A stretch of DNA of 37,267 nucleotides. Source: JAYQKL01 sp049889535 (GTDB taxonomy: Bacteria > Pseudomonadota > Alphaproteobacteria > RS24). Positions 17,274-25,523 of this stretch are shown one piece after another. Both the position numbers and the translations under genes were made by a program. Each line of letters opens with the position of its first letter. Position 1 is the first letter of the stretch. The notes below the pieces were generated by a model. The model saw only the letters and a list, made by a program, of their open reading frames with translations, ran no database searches and was not told the DNA's origin. The stretch is taken from NCBI GenBank assembly GCA_049889535.1, contig JBMHDF010000012.1, forward strand, positions 1 through 37,267, read 5' to 3'.

Positions 17274-18245
17274 ATGACAACTGCGACTCTTCAAAATCAA
17301 TCAATACATCAAACGCCCAGCCGCGTCTTAGCTAGTCCGCTTGCACGTCGTTTGGCGCAGGATCATCAACTTGATTTGACGCTCGTTAGTGGAACAGGCC
17401 CAAATGGGCGGGTGATTAAGCGTGATATTTTGCCGATTATAGAATCTGGTGGCGCTATAGACAGCAATCAACCTGCATCGCAAAAACCTCAAATGGCGAC
17501 ACCGCAAGTTGCGCAACTCCCCGACCCTCGTTTATTTTTCGAGGCTGATGCATATGAATTAGAACCACTTTCGCCGATGATGCAATCCATTGCATCGCGA
17601 TTACAGGCGGCCAAACAAATCGTGCCGCATTATCAGGTGTCAACTGATGTTGAGGTTTCGGCTGTTTCTGCTTTGCGCGGACGACTCAACAAGACATTGG
17701 CTGAAAAAGAAACCGGTGAAAAACTCACCTTGAATGATTTTATCATTAAAGCATCAGCCTTGGCCTTAATGGATGTACCAGAGGTGAATTCGAGCTTTGC
17801 TGATAATGCGATTATGCGCTTCAAAAATGCTGATATTTCAGTGGCGGTGGCTTTGCCAGGCGGCGGGCTGATTACGCCGATTGTGAAGGCGGCACAAGAT
17901 AAATCAGTGCGCGATATTGCGCACGAGGTTAAAGACCTAGCCGCGCGGGCCAGTGAGATGCGTCTCAAGCCTGAAGAATATGAGGGCGGTACATTTTCAA
18001 TATCCAATTTGGGGATGTTTGGCGTGGCGGAATTTAATGCCATTATCAACCCCCCCCAAGGCGCGATTTTAGCGATAGGTGCCAGCCAAACACAGCTCAA
18101 AATGCAAGATGGCATTGTCCGCGAGATTGACGTCATGCGGGTGACTTTATCGTCAGACCATCGGGTGATAAATGGCGCGCAGGCAGCAGCATTTTTAGCG
18201 GTGTTTAAAGACTATATGGAACAGCCAATGGAATTGCTGTTTTAA
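17274..18245 (+). CDS. pdhC: Pyruvate dehydrogenase E2 (dihydrolipoamide acetyltransferase) lacking a lipoyl domain
   Basis: 323 residues. The protein starts almost directly with the peripheral subunit-binding domain (about 17-50, ASPLARRLA and GTGPNGRVIKRDI), then a linker, then the catalytic acyltransferase core. The core has FNDFI/KASA-like packing segments, FSISNLGMFGV and the active site SSDHRVINGAQ with His near 296. The usual 75-residue N-terminal lipoyl domain with DKA motif is absent, and there is no room for it since the pdhB stop is 5 bases upstream. Acyl transfer would have to use the lipoyl domain on E1 beta (inference). TTG at 17256 also opens the frame. No E3 gene follows. Confidence 0.94.
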   Translation: MTTATLQNQSIHQTPSRVLASPLARRLAQDHQLDLTLVSGTGPNGRVIKRDILPIIESGGAIDSNQPASQKPQMATPQVAQLPDPRLFFEADAYELEPLSPMMQSIASRLQAAKQIVPHYQVSTDVEVSAVSALRGRLNKTLAEKETGEKLTLNDFIIKASALALMDVPEVNSSFADNAIMRFKNADISVAVALPGGGLITPIVKAAQDKSVRDIAHEVKDLAARASEMRLKPEEYEGGTFSISNLGMFGVAEFNAIINPPQGAILAIGASQTQLKMQDGIVREIDVMRVTLSSDHRVINGAQAAAFLAVFKDYMEQPMELLF

Positions 18246-19049
18246 TTATTTAAATTTTGCGGCGCGGCCCTCTAATTCTGCCATCACCGCTTCAATCTGG
18301 TTTTGCGATCCAATAATCTCTTCTTGCAATTCAGACTCGCGCAAAAGTGCCTCTGCTTCTGAAATATAAGGCGCTTCATTAATAATCGCTTTGGCCGCGC
18401 GAATGGCTTGCGGATTTTTGCTGGCGATAAGCTGTGCTGTTTCAAGCGCAGCCGCAATCGGGTCAGCCTCGATTTTTGTGACAAAACCGAGCTGAGAAGC
18501 TTCTTCGGTCAAAAACACACGTCCCGTGAAAGTTAACTCTTTTACTACATCTTGGCGCGCAATATGCGGTAAGATTGGTGTTGACCCCATATCGGGCATC
18601 AGCCCCCAGCGAATTTCCATGATTGAGAATTTTGTTTCAGGGGCTGCATAGCGAATATCACTGCCCAGAAAAATATGCATACCGCCGCCAATGCAAACAG
18701 CATGAGCCGCGCTAATGACGGGCATGGGCAGTTTGTTCCAGCCAATACAAACATTTTGGAATTTATTGGCAATCCCATGTGTGCGTGGCATGAGCGAGTC
18801 TTGTTGCACATCAGCTTGTTTATCTTTATCTGCCATGGCGGCAAAATTGGATAAATCAAGACCTGCGCAAAAACCACGTCCGCGCCCTGAAAGCACAACA
18901 GCGCGTATATCTGGTCGTTGTGAGAGCTCGGCAATGGCATTATTCAGCGCATCAAGCATCGCCATATCTAAAGCATTAATTTTATCTTCACGCACCATTT
19001 CAACATGCGCAACATGGTCTATATAGGTGATGGATACTCTATCTGTCAT
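18246..19049 (-). CDS. Crotonase/enoyl-CoA hydratase-isomerase family protein
   Basis: 267 residues of crotonase fold with the oxyanion-hole segments GRGRGFCAGLDL and CIGGGMHIFLGSDIRYA. The hydratase Glu144 position is replaced by His (GGGMHIF). The second acid (MEIRWGL) and a following Asp (MPDMGST) are kept, a pattern closer to delta3,5-delta2,4-dienoyl-CoA isomerases than to plain hydratases. The actual reaction is not certain. ATG at 19049 has ggggaag five bases upstream, better than the GTG at 19073. The gene is convergent with pdhC, with stops adjacent. Confidence 0.93.
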   Translation of the reverse strand: MTDRVSITYIDHVAHVEMVREDKINALDMAMLDALNNAIAELSQRPDIRAVVLSGRGRGFCAGLDLSNFAAMADKDKQADVQQDSLMPRTHGIANKFQNVCIGWNKLPMPVISAAHAVCIGGGMHIFLGSDIRYAAPETKFSIMEIRWGLMPDMGSTPILPHIARQDVVKELTFTGRVFLTEEASQLGFVTKIEADPIAAALETAQLIASKNPQAIRAAKAIINEAPYISEAEALLRESELQEEIIGSQNQIEAVMAELEGRAAKFK

Positions 19050-19130
19050 TTTCTTCCCCAAAATGTCTGGCACTAGTCTAATGCCTATAGGATATAAAAA
19101 TCTAATAAAATCGTAGGCGCCATATTTATA

Positions 19131-20600
19131 TTATTGAAGTTGCGCCATCATATGCGCGCGGATTTCATCATAAGCCGCAAACCGCCCCTGATAGATAAGG
19201 TGATTGTCCATATTAGGTTCATAATGCGTCTGATAGGCAATCATATTGGTCAGTACGGAAAAATTTGGATAGGCACGATGCGATAGGCCTGCAAAAAGCG
19301 CCGCGCCATAGGCGGCATCAATATGATGGGGGACTTTAATGGGCAACCCCTGAATGTCGCTGATGATTTGCATCCAGATGGCGTCCCGCGCGCCCCCGCC
19401 AATGGCGATAAGCTGGTTGATTTTTTGTTTTCTGATGGCGCTGAGTTTTTGTTCAAAATCAAGCCGCACATCATAAAGCGCTAGGCCGACCCCCTCATAA
19501 GCCGCGCGGGCTAAATCTTTAGCTGGGGTGTTTTCGGTGGTGCCAGAAATATTAACACGCAAACCCGCATGCCAATGTGGCGCCCGCTCGCCTTGAATAT
19601 AAGGGTGGAATAAAACCCCGTTCGCGCCAGTTGGTGCGGCTTGCGCCCATTCCTGCATTTGCGCCTGCGAACACTGATTGAGTCGATTGTGCTGCATCCA
19701 TTTAAGGGCAGAGTGACAGCTATTCATGCCCGATGCGAAATACCAGCCCTCACCAGATTGCGGATAGCAAGATATGGGCGGTATGGCCTCTGCGTTTGGC
19801 GTGTAGGCGGACAATACGCCAGCGCTGGCGAGTTTCAGACAGGCTTCATCGGCTTGGTTCATGCCCGTGTTGAGGAGTTCAATACTGGTGTCAATGCTGC
19901 CAATATAAACTGGTATATCGGGATGAAGATGAAACTTTTTCGCTGCCTGTTTGGTGATGGTGCCGCCAAGGCTCTCTGGTTTTTTTATTGGTGGCAGAAT
20001 ATCTGGGATAATACCAGCCAAGGCGCAAAGGGGTAGCGACCAACTTCGCATGTCAACATCATATAATTGCAATCCGACCGCATCGGACGGGTCGGTTGCC
20101 CAGTCGCCGGTCAATTGATAGCGCAGCCAGTCTTTGGCAGGGCTTAAGTGGCGGGTTTTTTTTAATGTGTCATATTCATGCACCCACAGCCAGCGCAAAT
20201 GCGCCAATGTCCATGTTGGGTTGGGCTGATGCAGGCTGGTTTTAATAATCGCTTCGCTTTGGTGAGCCATTTCAGCAATTTCAGAAGCCGCCCGTTGATC
20301 GCTCCACATAATGGCTGGCCGCACAGGGATGTGGTTTTCGTCGCCCAAAACCCCAATATGCGCGCCTGCGGTGAGGCATATGGCGTCAATTTGGGCGGGT
20401 GTCATTGTATTGTCTTGCCATAGCGCGGCAAGGGCATTTTCAAGGGCGGTGAGCCAGTCTTGCGGGTTTTGTTCGCTCCAGCCAGCTTGGTCATGCTGGG
20501 TGGTGATTGGCATGGCGGCATGCGCGAGCATTTCGCCGTCTTGGCGCACAAGTACAGTCTTCAGGGCGCTTGCGCCTAAATCTATGCCTAAAAATATCAT
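19131..20600 (-). CDS. FGGY-family carbohydrate kinase, xylulokinase-like
   Basis: 489 residues, two actin-like ATPase domains. The N-terminal phosphate loop GIDLGASALKTV is followed by AGWSEQNPQDW and the RPAIMWSDQRA motif typical of xylulokinases. The catalytic Asp is in VYIGSIDTS, and the C-terminal domain has QLIAIGGGARDAIWMQI and PHHIDAAYGAAL. The usual xylulokinase GQMHG substrate loop is replaced by AGAHIG, so the sugar may differ. No isomerase or sugar transporter lies next to it. It starts 83 bases after the stop of a 30-residue ORF and that ORF's terminator. Confidence 0.9.
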   Translation of the reverse strand: MIFLGIDLGASALKTVLVRQDGEMLAHAAMPITTQHDQAGWSEQNPQDWLTALENALAALWQDNTMTPAQIDAICLTAGAHIGVLGDENHIPVRPAIMWSDQRAASEIAEMAHQSEAIIKTSLHQPNPTWTLAHLRWLWVHEYDTLKKTRHLSPAKDWLRYQLTGDWATDPSDAVGLQLYDVDMRSWSLPLCALAGIIPDILPPIKKPESLGGTITKQAAKKFHLHPDIPVYIGSIDTSIELLNTGMNQADEACLKLASAGVLSAYTPNAEAIPPISCYPQSGEGWYFASGMNSCHSALKWMQHNRLNQCSQAQMQEWAQAAPTGANGVLFHPYIQGERAPHWHAGLRVNISGTTENTPAKDLARAAYEGVGLALYDVRLDFEQKLSAIRKQKINQLIAIGGGARDAIWMQIISDIQGLPIKVPHHIDAAYGAALFAGLSHRAYPNFSVLTNMIAYQTHYEPNMDNHLIYQGRFAAYDEIRAHMMAQLQ

Positions 20601-20620
20601 GCCCTATCATAGACGATATG

Positions 20621-20656
20621 TGTCAAAACACAAAAGAGGCCGCCTGAGGCGGCCTC
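20621..20656 (-). terminator. Intrinsic terminator between the 30-residue ORF and the FGGY kinase
   Basis: On the minus strand, gaggccgcc/ggcggcctc is a nine-base perfect stem with a three-base loop, followed by TTTTGTGTTTTG. It ends the small ORF transcript 27 bases after its stop and lies 21 bases before the kinase start. It could be a plain terminator or an attenuator controlling the kinase. Confidence 0.8.
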
Positions 20657-20682
20657 CCGTGATTGAAATCGGGATCAATCAG

Positions 20683-20775
20683 TTATATTTTTTTGCCTTC
20701 AAACCACAAAGAATGCTCCAATGTGGTGAAGTGCGCCTCCTGATTGAGACCCAAGATTTTAAATTCACTAGACAA
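20683..20775 (-). CDS. Small ORF, 30 residues, TTG start, very strong Shine-Dalgarno
   Basis: The peptide begins MSSEFKILGLNQEAHFTTLE and ends SLWFEGKKI. The start codon is TTG, but it is preceded by AAAGGAGGTGGTCCA, a ten-base perfect match to the 16S rRNA 3' end. A good promoter (TTGGAT, 17 bases, TAGAAT) lies upstream and a strong terminator follows, so the gene is a complete stand-alone unit. The composition is balanced, with no membrane helix and no run of one amino acid as in classical leader peptides. I do not recognise the family. It is a small protein or, less likely, a leader peptide for the FGGY kinase. Confidence 0.65.
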   Translation of the reverse strand: MSSEFKILGLNQEAHFTTLEHSLWFEGKKI

Positions 20776-20811
20776 TGGACCACCTCCTTTCGTTTGTTTC
20801 TAACGAATCTA

Positions 20812-20840
20812 ATTCTACTTTATGTTTTAGAAATATCCAA
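20812..20840 (-). promoter_or_regulatory. Sigma-70-type promoter of the 30-residue ORF
   Basis: On the minus strand, -35 TTGGAT (20840-20835), a 17-base spacer, then -10 TAGAAT (20817-20812). The start codon lies about 37 bases past the -10 box. The promoter ends 16 bases before the start of the divergent flavoprotein gene. Confidence 0.6.
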
Positions 20841-20855
20841 TCATGGAAATACTAA

Positions 20856-21911
20856 ATGAGTAAAAAAATATTAATCATTGGTGCTGGCGTGGCCGGCTTG
20901 CAAGCACATGCTGTTTTGCAGCAGGCAGGTTATGAGGTGACCCTTATCGATAAGGGCTATAAGCTCGGTGGTCGTTTATCGACGCGACAGAAACTTGGTT
21001 TTTCATTCGATCATGGCACAGCTGCTTTATCGGCCGCGCAAATGGCAAAATTATCGACCATACCCGCAATTGTGGCGGCGCATCAGGCGGGCATTTTGCA
21101 ACCTGCCTCACCCCATAACCAATCTGATGATGTGTCTTTGGCGGAAACGACTATGGTCGCTGTGCCTGAAATGCGCAATCTGTGCCAGTTTTGGGCGGCA
21201 GAGTGCGCGCCGATGCAATCTTATGAGGCAGAGGCCATAGAAATGACTCCAGACGGCGTGTTTTGCCAGCTCAAATCTGCGCCGACAGAAAAGCAAGTTT
21301 TGGGTCCATTTGATGGAGCAATATGCACAGCTCCCGCGCCTCAAACCGCACATATTCTTAACCAATTCCCTGATTTGTCTGCGGCGGCACAACAGGCCAG
21401 CTATGCGCCGCAATGGTGTGTGATGCTCGGGTTTGACATGGAAGAGCCGGAGGAGGCAAATACAGCGGCTTTAGCTTTTGGCAAGGCCCTATCTGAAGCT
21501 TTATCTAACGGGTCGTCGGGTTTTTCATTTGAACCTAATCATGCGGCGCTGGCTCATGTTTATGCTGAGCATGGCAAACCATCGCGGCCAGCCCATATGG
21601 CGCTGACATTGCAGGCCTCACTGGATTGGAGTGCGGCGCATGAAGAAGACACGCCTGAAGCTGTGCAGGATTTGCTTTTATCCGCACTTGAAGATATTTT
21701 GGGAGCAGTGCCGCCAACCATTTATTGTGCTGCACATCGCTGGCGCTACGCCCGCGCGCAAACAATGTCGGGGCTCACGCAAGATCAGCTTGTCAGCGCA
21801 AATGCCCCAATTGCTATTGCTGGAGATTGGGTGCTTGAACCAGATATATATGGTAGTCTGATGACAGCTAAATTAGCAGCAGAAAAACTAAAAATAAGAT
21901 TGGAGAGTTAA
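20856..21911 (+). CDS. NAD(P)/FAD-dependent oxidoreductase, renalase-like
   Basis: A 351-residue flavoprotein of the amine-oxidase superfamily. The FAD-binding GAGVAG is at 9-14, followed by the renalase-type segment KLGGRLSTR and FSFDHGTAAL. The C-terminal GDWVLEPDIYGSLMTA closes the FAD site. Bacterial renalases oxidise aberrant 2- or 6-dihydro-NAD(P); whether this one does is unknown. It is the first gene of a likely operon, with the glutathione peroxidase starting 4 bases after its stop. No strong ribosome binding site is seen. Confidence 0.88.
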   Translation: MSKKILIIGAGVAGLQAHAVLQQAGYEVTLIDKGYKLGGRLSTRQKLGFSFDHGTAALSAAQMAKLSTIPAIVAAHQAGILQPASPHNQSDDVSLAETTMVAVPEMRNLCQFWAAECAPMQSYEAEAIEMTPDGVFCQLKSAPTEKQVLGPFDGAICTAPAPQTAHILNQFPDLSAAAQQASYAPQWCVMLGFDMEEPEEANTAALAFGKALSEALSNGSSGFSFEPNHAALAHVYAEHGKPSRPAHMALTLQASLDWSAAHEEDTPEAVQDLLLSALEDILGAVPPTIYCAAHRWRYARAQTMSGLTQDQLVSANAPIAIAGDWVLEPDIYGSLMTAKLAAEKLKIRLES

Positions 21912-21915
21912 AATA

Positions 21916-22500
21916 ATGCGAATGCCACAATTTTTATTTGGGGTCTGGGTGATGGCTTTAGGTTTGGCGCTTGCCCCGCTCATGCTCACCACTTCCGCGC
22001 AGGCGGAGTTGGCACAAAGCCGAATTAACGCGCATCAATTTGAATTTATGTCTATTGATGGTGAGCCACTGTCTTTATCTGAATATGCTGGCCAAACTAT
22101 TTTGGTGGTGAATACTGCCTCGCGTTGCGGTTATACCAATCAATATGGCGATTTACAGAATTTATATGAAACCTATCAAGAGCGTGGTTTTGTGGTTTTA
22201 GGTGTGCCGTCTAATGATTTTTTGGGGCAGGAACCTGGCACTGAGGCTGAGATTAAAGAATTTTGCGAAGTGAATTTTAACATTAATTTCCCGATGACAT
22301 CGAAAGTCCATGTGCGCGGCAAGCAGGCGCATCCTTTTTATGTTTGGGCCAAGCAACAAAAAGGCGGCCCGCGCTGGAATTTTCATAAATATTTGATAAA
22401 TTCCAATGGCGATTTGGTGGCTTCTTTTTCTTCAGGCACGAAACCGCTTTCATCAAAGGTGTTACAGGCTGTTGAGGCTGCCCTATCAGTAAATAATTAA
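21916..22500 (+). CDS. Exported glutathione peroxidase (Cys-type)
   Basis: 194 residues. A signal peptide covers 1-30 (cleavage after SAQA), so the enzyme acts in the periplasm. The peroxidatic Cys71 is in NTASRCGYTNQY, with Gln in FLGQEPG and Trp in RWNFHKYL completing the catalytic site. Most non-selenium bacterial members use thioredoxin rather than glutathione as reductant, so the name is by family. It lies in an operon between the renalase-like gene and the metallo-hydrolase. The ribosome binding site is ttggagagttaaaata. Confidence 0.95.
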   Translation: MRMPQFLFGVWVMALGLALAPLMLTTSAQAELAQSRINAHQFEFMSIDGEPLSLSEYAGQTILVVNTASRCGYTNQYGDLQNLYETYQERGFVVLGVPSNDFLGQEPGTEAEIKEFCEVNFNINFPMTSKVHVRGKQAHPFYVWAKQQKGGPRWNFHKYLINSNGDLVASFSSGTKPLSSKVLQAVEAALSVNN

Positions 22501-22512
22501 TTGGAGTGTCAT

Positions 22513-23163
22513 ATGCCCTTAGCTTATCGGATTGTTCCGGTTACGCCCTATCAACAAAATTGTACGATTTTTTGGAATCCAGACACAAAAAAAGGCGGCA
22601 TAGTTGACCCAGGAGGGGATTTAGAAAACCTAAAATCCTTAATGGCGGAAGAGGGGGTTGAGATTGAAAAAATTCTATGCACGCATGGGCATCTCGACCA
22701 TGTAGGCGGGGTCGCGACACTTGCCAAAGAACTTGATGTGCCGATTATTGGTCCGCATAAAGAGGATTTATTTTGGATTGAGCAATTACCCTCGCAAGCC
22801 GAGTTTATGAATTTTCCCCCTTGTGAAAAATTTGAGTCAGACCAATGGCTCGAACATGGTGATGAGGTTGAGGTGGCTGGTGCGATTTTTCAAGTCTTGC
22901 ATTGTCCGGGTCATACGCCTGGCCATGTGGTTTTTTATCAGCCAGACGATAAGATTGCGCTCGTAGGCGATGTGTTATTTATGGGCTCGATTGGGCGCAC
23001 GGATTTTCCGCGCGGCAATCATGAAGAATTGGTCCGTTCTATCAAAACCCATTTATGGCCTTTGGGTGATGAGGTGCAATTTGTGCCGGGTCATGGTCCA
23101 ACCTCAACGATTGGGCATGAGCGCAAAACCAATCCTTTTGTCGCTGATGAGAATTTTGGTTAA
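22513..23163 (+). CDS. Metallo-beta-lactamase fold hydrolase, glyoxalase II / YcbL-like
   Basis: 216 residues. The zinc motif THGHLDH gives ligands His58, His60, Asp62 and His63. Further ligands lie in HCPGHTPGHVVF, ALVGDVLF and the C-terminal VPGHGPTSTIGHER. The compact length without the C-terminal helical domain matches the YcbL/type II glyoxalase group, which hydrolyses thioesters such as S-lactoylglutathione. ATG at 22513 has ggag eight bases upstream; the TTG at 22501 is less likely. It lies 12 bases after the peroxidase stop. Confidence 0.93.
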   Translation: MPLAYRIVPVTPYQQNCTIFWNPDTKKGGIVDPGGDLENLKSLMAEEGVEIEKILCTHGHLDHVGGVATLAKELDVPIIGPHKEDLFWIEQLPSQAEFMNFPPCEKFESDQWLEHGDEVEVAGAIFQVLHCPGHTPGHVVFYQPDDKIALVGDVLFMGSIGRTDFPRGNHEELVRSIKTHLWPLGDEVQFVPGHGPTSTIGHERKTNPFVADENFG

Positions 23164-24659
23164 TCGGGGCTATTGCCCTCATGTTCAAATTCACTCAACT
23201 CTAATTGGTTCATCTCTTTGACGTAATCGCGTGAAGGAAATGGCCATATTGTATGATTTTCTTGGGTGGCGCCAAATTGCCCGCCCTTATACCAGCTCGC
23301 GCAATTGCCGTTCCAAACTGTGCCCTTGAGTCCGTCTTGTAGTCGGTTATTAAAGTCTTGCTGGTGTTTTTGCTTGGGCATAAAACGACGCAAGCCTTTG
23401 CGGCTGATGACATCAAGGCATTGCAGAATATAATGCACCTGCGCCTCAATCATCACAATGATAGAGCTGTGACCTAAGCCGCTATTGGGGCCAAGTAACA
23501 TGAAAAAATTTGGGAAGCCAGTGACCGCAACAGTGCGATGCGAGCTGATGCGTTCTGCCCAGGCGGTTTTGAGGCTCACCCCGCTTTCATTCGTAACGGA
23601 TAAATGGTCTAGAAAATTGAACGGCTCAAATCCAGTGGCATAGATGATGACATCGGCCTCATGCAGCGTGCCATTTTTATCCTGCACGCCGTTTTGAGTG
23701 ATTTTTTCGATGCCTTGCGTTTGCAAAGATACATTTGGCTTTTGCAAAGCCTCTAAATAGCCTTCAACAAATAAAATGCGTTTGCAGCCAAGCGGGAAAT
23801 CAGGCGTTAGTTTTTTGCGCAAATCATCATCTTTAACTGTGGCTTTAAGATATTTTAGGGCCAGCCGCCGCATATATTTCTGCATGAAGCTGTTTTCCTT
23901 GAAGGCGGGGTGAAATAAATATTCTGTGCGCCAGTAAATCAATTGCCGTCTCATCCAGGACAAAGCGGGTATCGCGCGCATGAGGCTTTTTGAGAAGCCT
24001 GAGATTTTATTATTGATACGCGGGAACATCCAATTCGGGGTGCGTTGAAAAACCTTGAGCGTGCCAAGCTGGTCAGCAATTTGTGGCACGACCTGCACCG
24101 CGCTGGCTGCACTGCCAATAATGATGACTTTTTTTCCCGTCAAATCAATGTCATGGTTCCATTGTGCGGTGTGGAAACTCGCGCCTTGAAAATCAGCCTG
24201 ACCTTTTATGTCTGGAAAAGCGGGCGTGTGTAATCCACCAATCGCGGTGACGACCACATCAAATTGTTTTTGAATATCTGGCGCCGGTTCTTCTGCAAAG
24301 TCCAAATGCCATTGGCCGTCTCTATAATGCGCTTTGGATACAGTGACACCAAAACGGCAATGCGTGGTGACGCCATAATCAGCCGCTATTTTTTCACAAT
24401 AAGATTGAATTTCCGCGCCGCCAGAATAGGCGCGGCTCCAATCTGGATTACGGGCAAAGGAATAAGAATAGAGATGCGAAGGTACATCACAAGACACGCC
24501 TGGATATGTGTTTTCGCGCCATGTGCCGCCAACATTATCGGCTTTTTCAAAAATGGTGAAATTCTGATAGCCCTGCGCGCGCAACTGAACACCCATGCAA
24601 ATACCCGACATGCCCGCCCCTAAAATCGCGATGGATACGTTTTTATTTTCAGTGCGCAT
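23160..24659 (-). CDS. FAD-dependent monooxygenase, Baeyer-Villiger type
   Basis: 499 residues. The FAD motif GAGMSGI is at 14-20, GGTW at 44-47, and the second Rossmann motif is IIIGSAASAVQ near 180. The Baeyer-Villiger fingerprint F-x-G-x3-H-T-x2-W is present at 157-167 (FQGASFHTAQW), but the usual next Pro or Asp is Asn. Such enzymes insert oxygen next to ketones, including steroid and terpene ketones, using NADPH. ATG at 24659 follows a short Shine-Dalgarno-like gagacctt. It is divergent from the SDR gene at 24789 and overlaps the hydrolase stop by 4 bases. Confidence 0.94.
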   Translation of the reverse strand: MRTENKNVSIAILGAGMSGICMGVQLRAQGYQNFTIFEKADNVGGTWRENTYPGVSCDVPSHLYSYSFARNPDWSRAYSGGAEIQSYCEKIAADYGVTTHCRFGVTVSKAHYRDGQWHLDFAEEPAPDIQKQFDVVVTAIGGLHTPAFPDIKGQADFQGASFHTAQWNHDIDLTGKKVIIIGSAASAVQVVPQIADQLGTLKVFQRTPNWMFPRINNKISGFSKSLMRAIPALSWMRRQLIYWRTEYLFHPAFKENSFMQKYMRRLALKYLKATVKDDDLRKKLTPDFPLGCKRILFVEGYLEALQKPNVSLQTQGIEKITQNGVQDKNGTLHEADVIIYATGFEPFNFLDHLSVTNESGVSLKTAWAERISSHRTVAVTGFPNFFMLLGPNSGLGHSSIIVMIEAQVHYILQCLDVISRKGLRRFMPKQKHQQDFNNRLQDGLKGTVWNGNCASWYKGGQFGATQENHTIWPFPSRDYVKEMNQLELSEFEHEGNSPD

Positions 24660-24788
24660 AAGGTCTCCAGCGTGCTTGTGTCATTTGGTTCTTGGGTTTG
24701 GTCTTTTGGGGGAGATGACCTATGTCTTAACTCAGTCATATAGAGTGAAACCCTTATATTTCTAGGCACAGTGTGAAGGTCGGTCAAT

Positions 24789-25523
24789 ATGAAAAGTCTT
24801 GAACATGGTTATAAAGCGGTTGTGATTGGCGCGCATGGTGGCATTGGTGCGGCTTTGGTGCGCCAGTTAAAGGCTGATACTAATTGTGCTGCGGTTTATG
24901 GCTTTGCGCGGCGCGAAAACCCAGACCAAAGCGATATTGCTCTAGCGGGTTTAATGGATACGACCCAAGAAGTCAGTATCGAACAGGGTGCCGCCTCGAT
25001 TGATGGCACAATTGATATGGTCATAAATGCCACTGGTTTTTTGCATGATACGGAAACTGGGCAACAGCCAGAACGCAGTATGCGGCATTTGGATATGGCG
25101 GCTATGAGCCATGTTTTCGCGGTGAATTGTTTTGGCCCTGCATTGGTTTTGAAACATTTTATCCCAAAATTGCACCGTCAAAAGCGCGCATTATTTGGCT
25201 CACTTTCTGCGCGTGTCGGTTCAATATCAGATAATCGTCTGGGCGGTTGGTATAGCTATCGCGCAGCAAAAGCGGCACATAATATGATGATTAAAAATGC
25301 CGCATTGGAGGCGGGGTTTCGGTATCAGCAGGCGGTGATTTTAGGGTTGCATCCTGGTACGGTTGACAGTCAGTTATCCAAGCCTTTTCAGTCTAATGTG
25401 TCAGCTGATAAATTATTCAGCCCAGCGCAGTCTGCGGCTTATTTATTGTCTGTACTTGACGCGGCAAGGCCCGAACAGTCGGGCAGTTGCTTGGCGTGGG
25501 ATGGGCAGACCATCACGCCTTAA
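24789..25523 (+). CDS. SDR family protein (atypical, CsgA-like)
   Basis: 244 residues. The nucleotide motif is GAHGGIG at 14-20, without the common TG lead. The mid-domain motif is NATG where classical members have NNAG. Catalytic Ser (SLSAR), Tyr and Lys (YRAAK) are present. The layout fits C-factor-like or cell-cell-signalling SDRs. The gene is divergent from the monooxygenase, which may supply its substrate (inference). Its stop overlaps the convergent stop of the small DUF2256 gene by two bases. Confidence 0.9.
   Translation: MKSLEHGYKAVVIGAHGGIGAALVRQLKADTNCAAVYGFARRENPDQSDIALAGLMDTTQEVSIEQGAASIDGTIDMVINATGFLHDTETGQQPERSMRHLDMAAMSHVFAVNCFGPALVLKHFIPKLHRQKRALFGSLSARVGSISDNRLGGWYSYRAAKAAHNMMIKNAALEAGFRYQQAVILGLHPGTVDSQLSKPFQSNVSADKLFSPAQSAAYLLSVLDAARPEQSGSCLAWDGQTITP

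Noticed and set aside
17633..18136. Minus-strand ORF of 167 codons within pdhC
   Set aside because: It is a complementary-strand shadow of the well-supported E2 catalytic domain.
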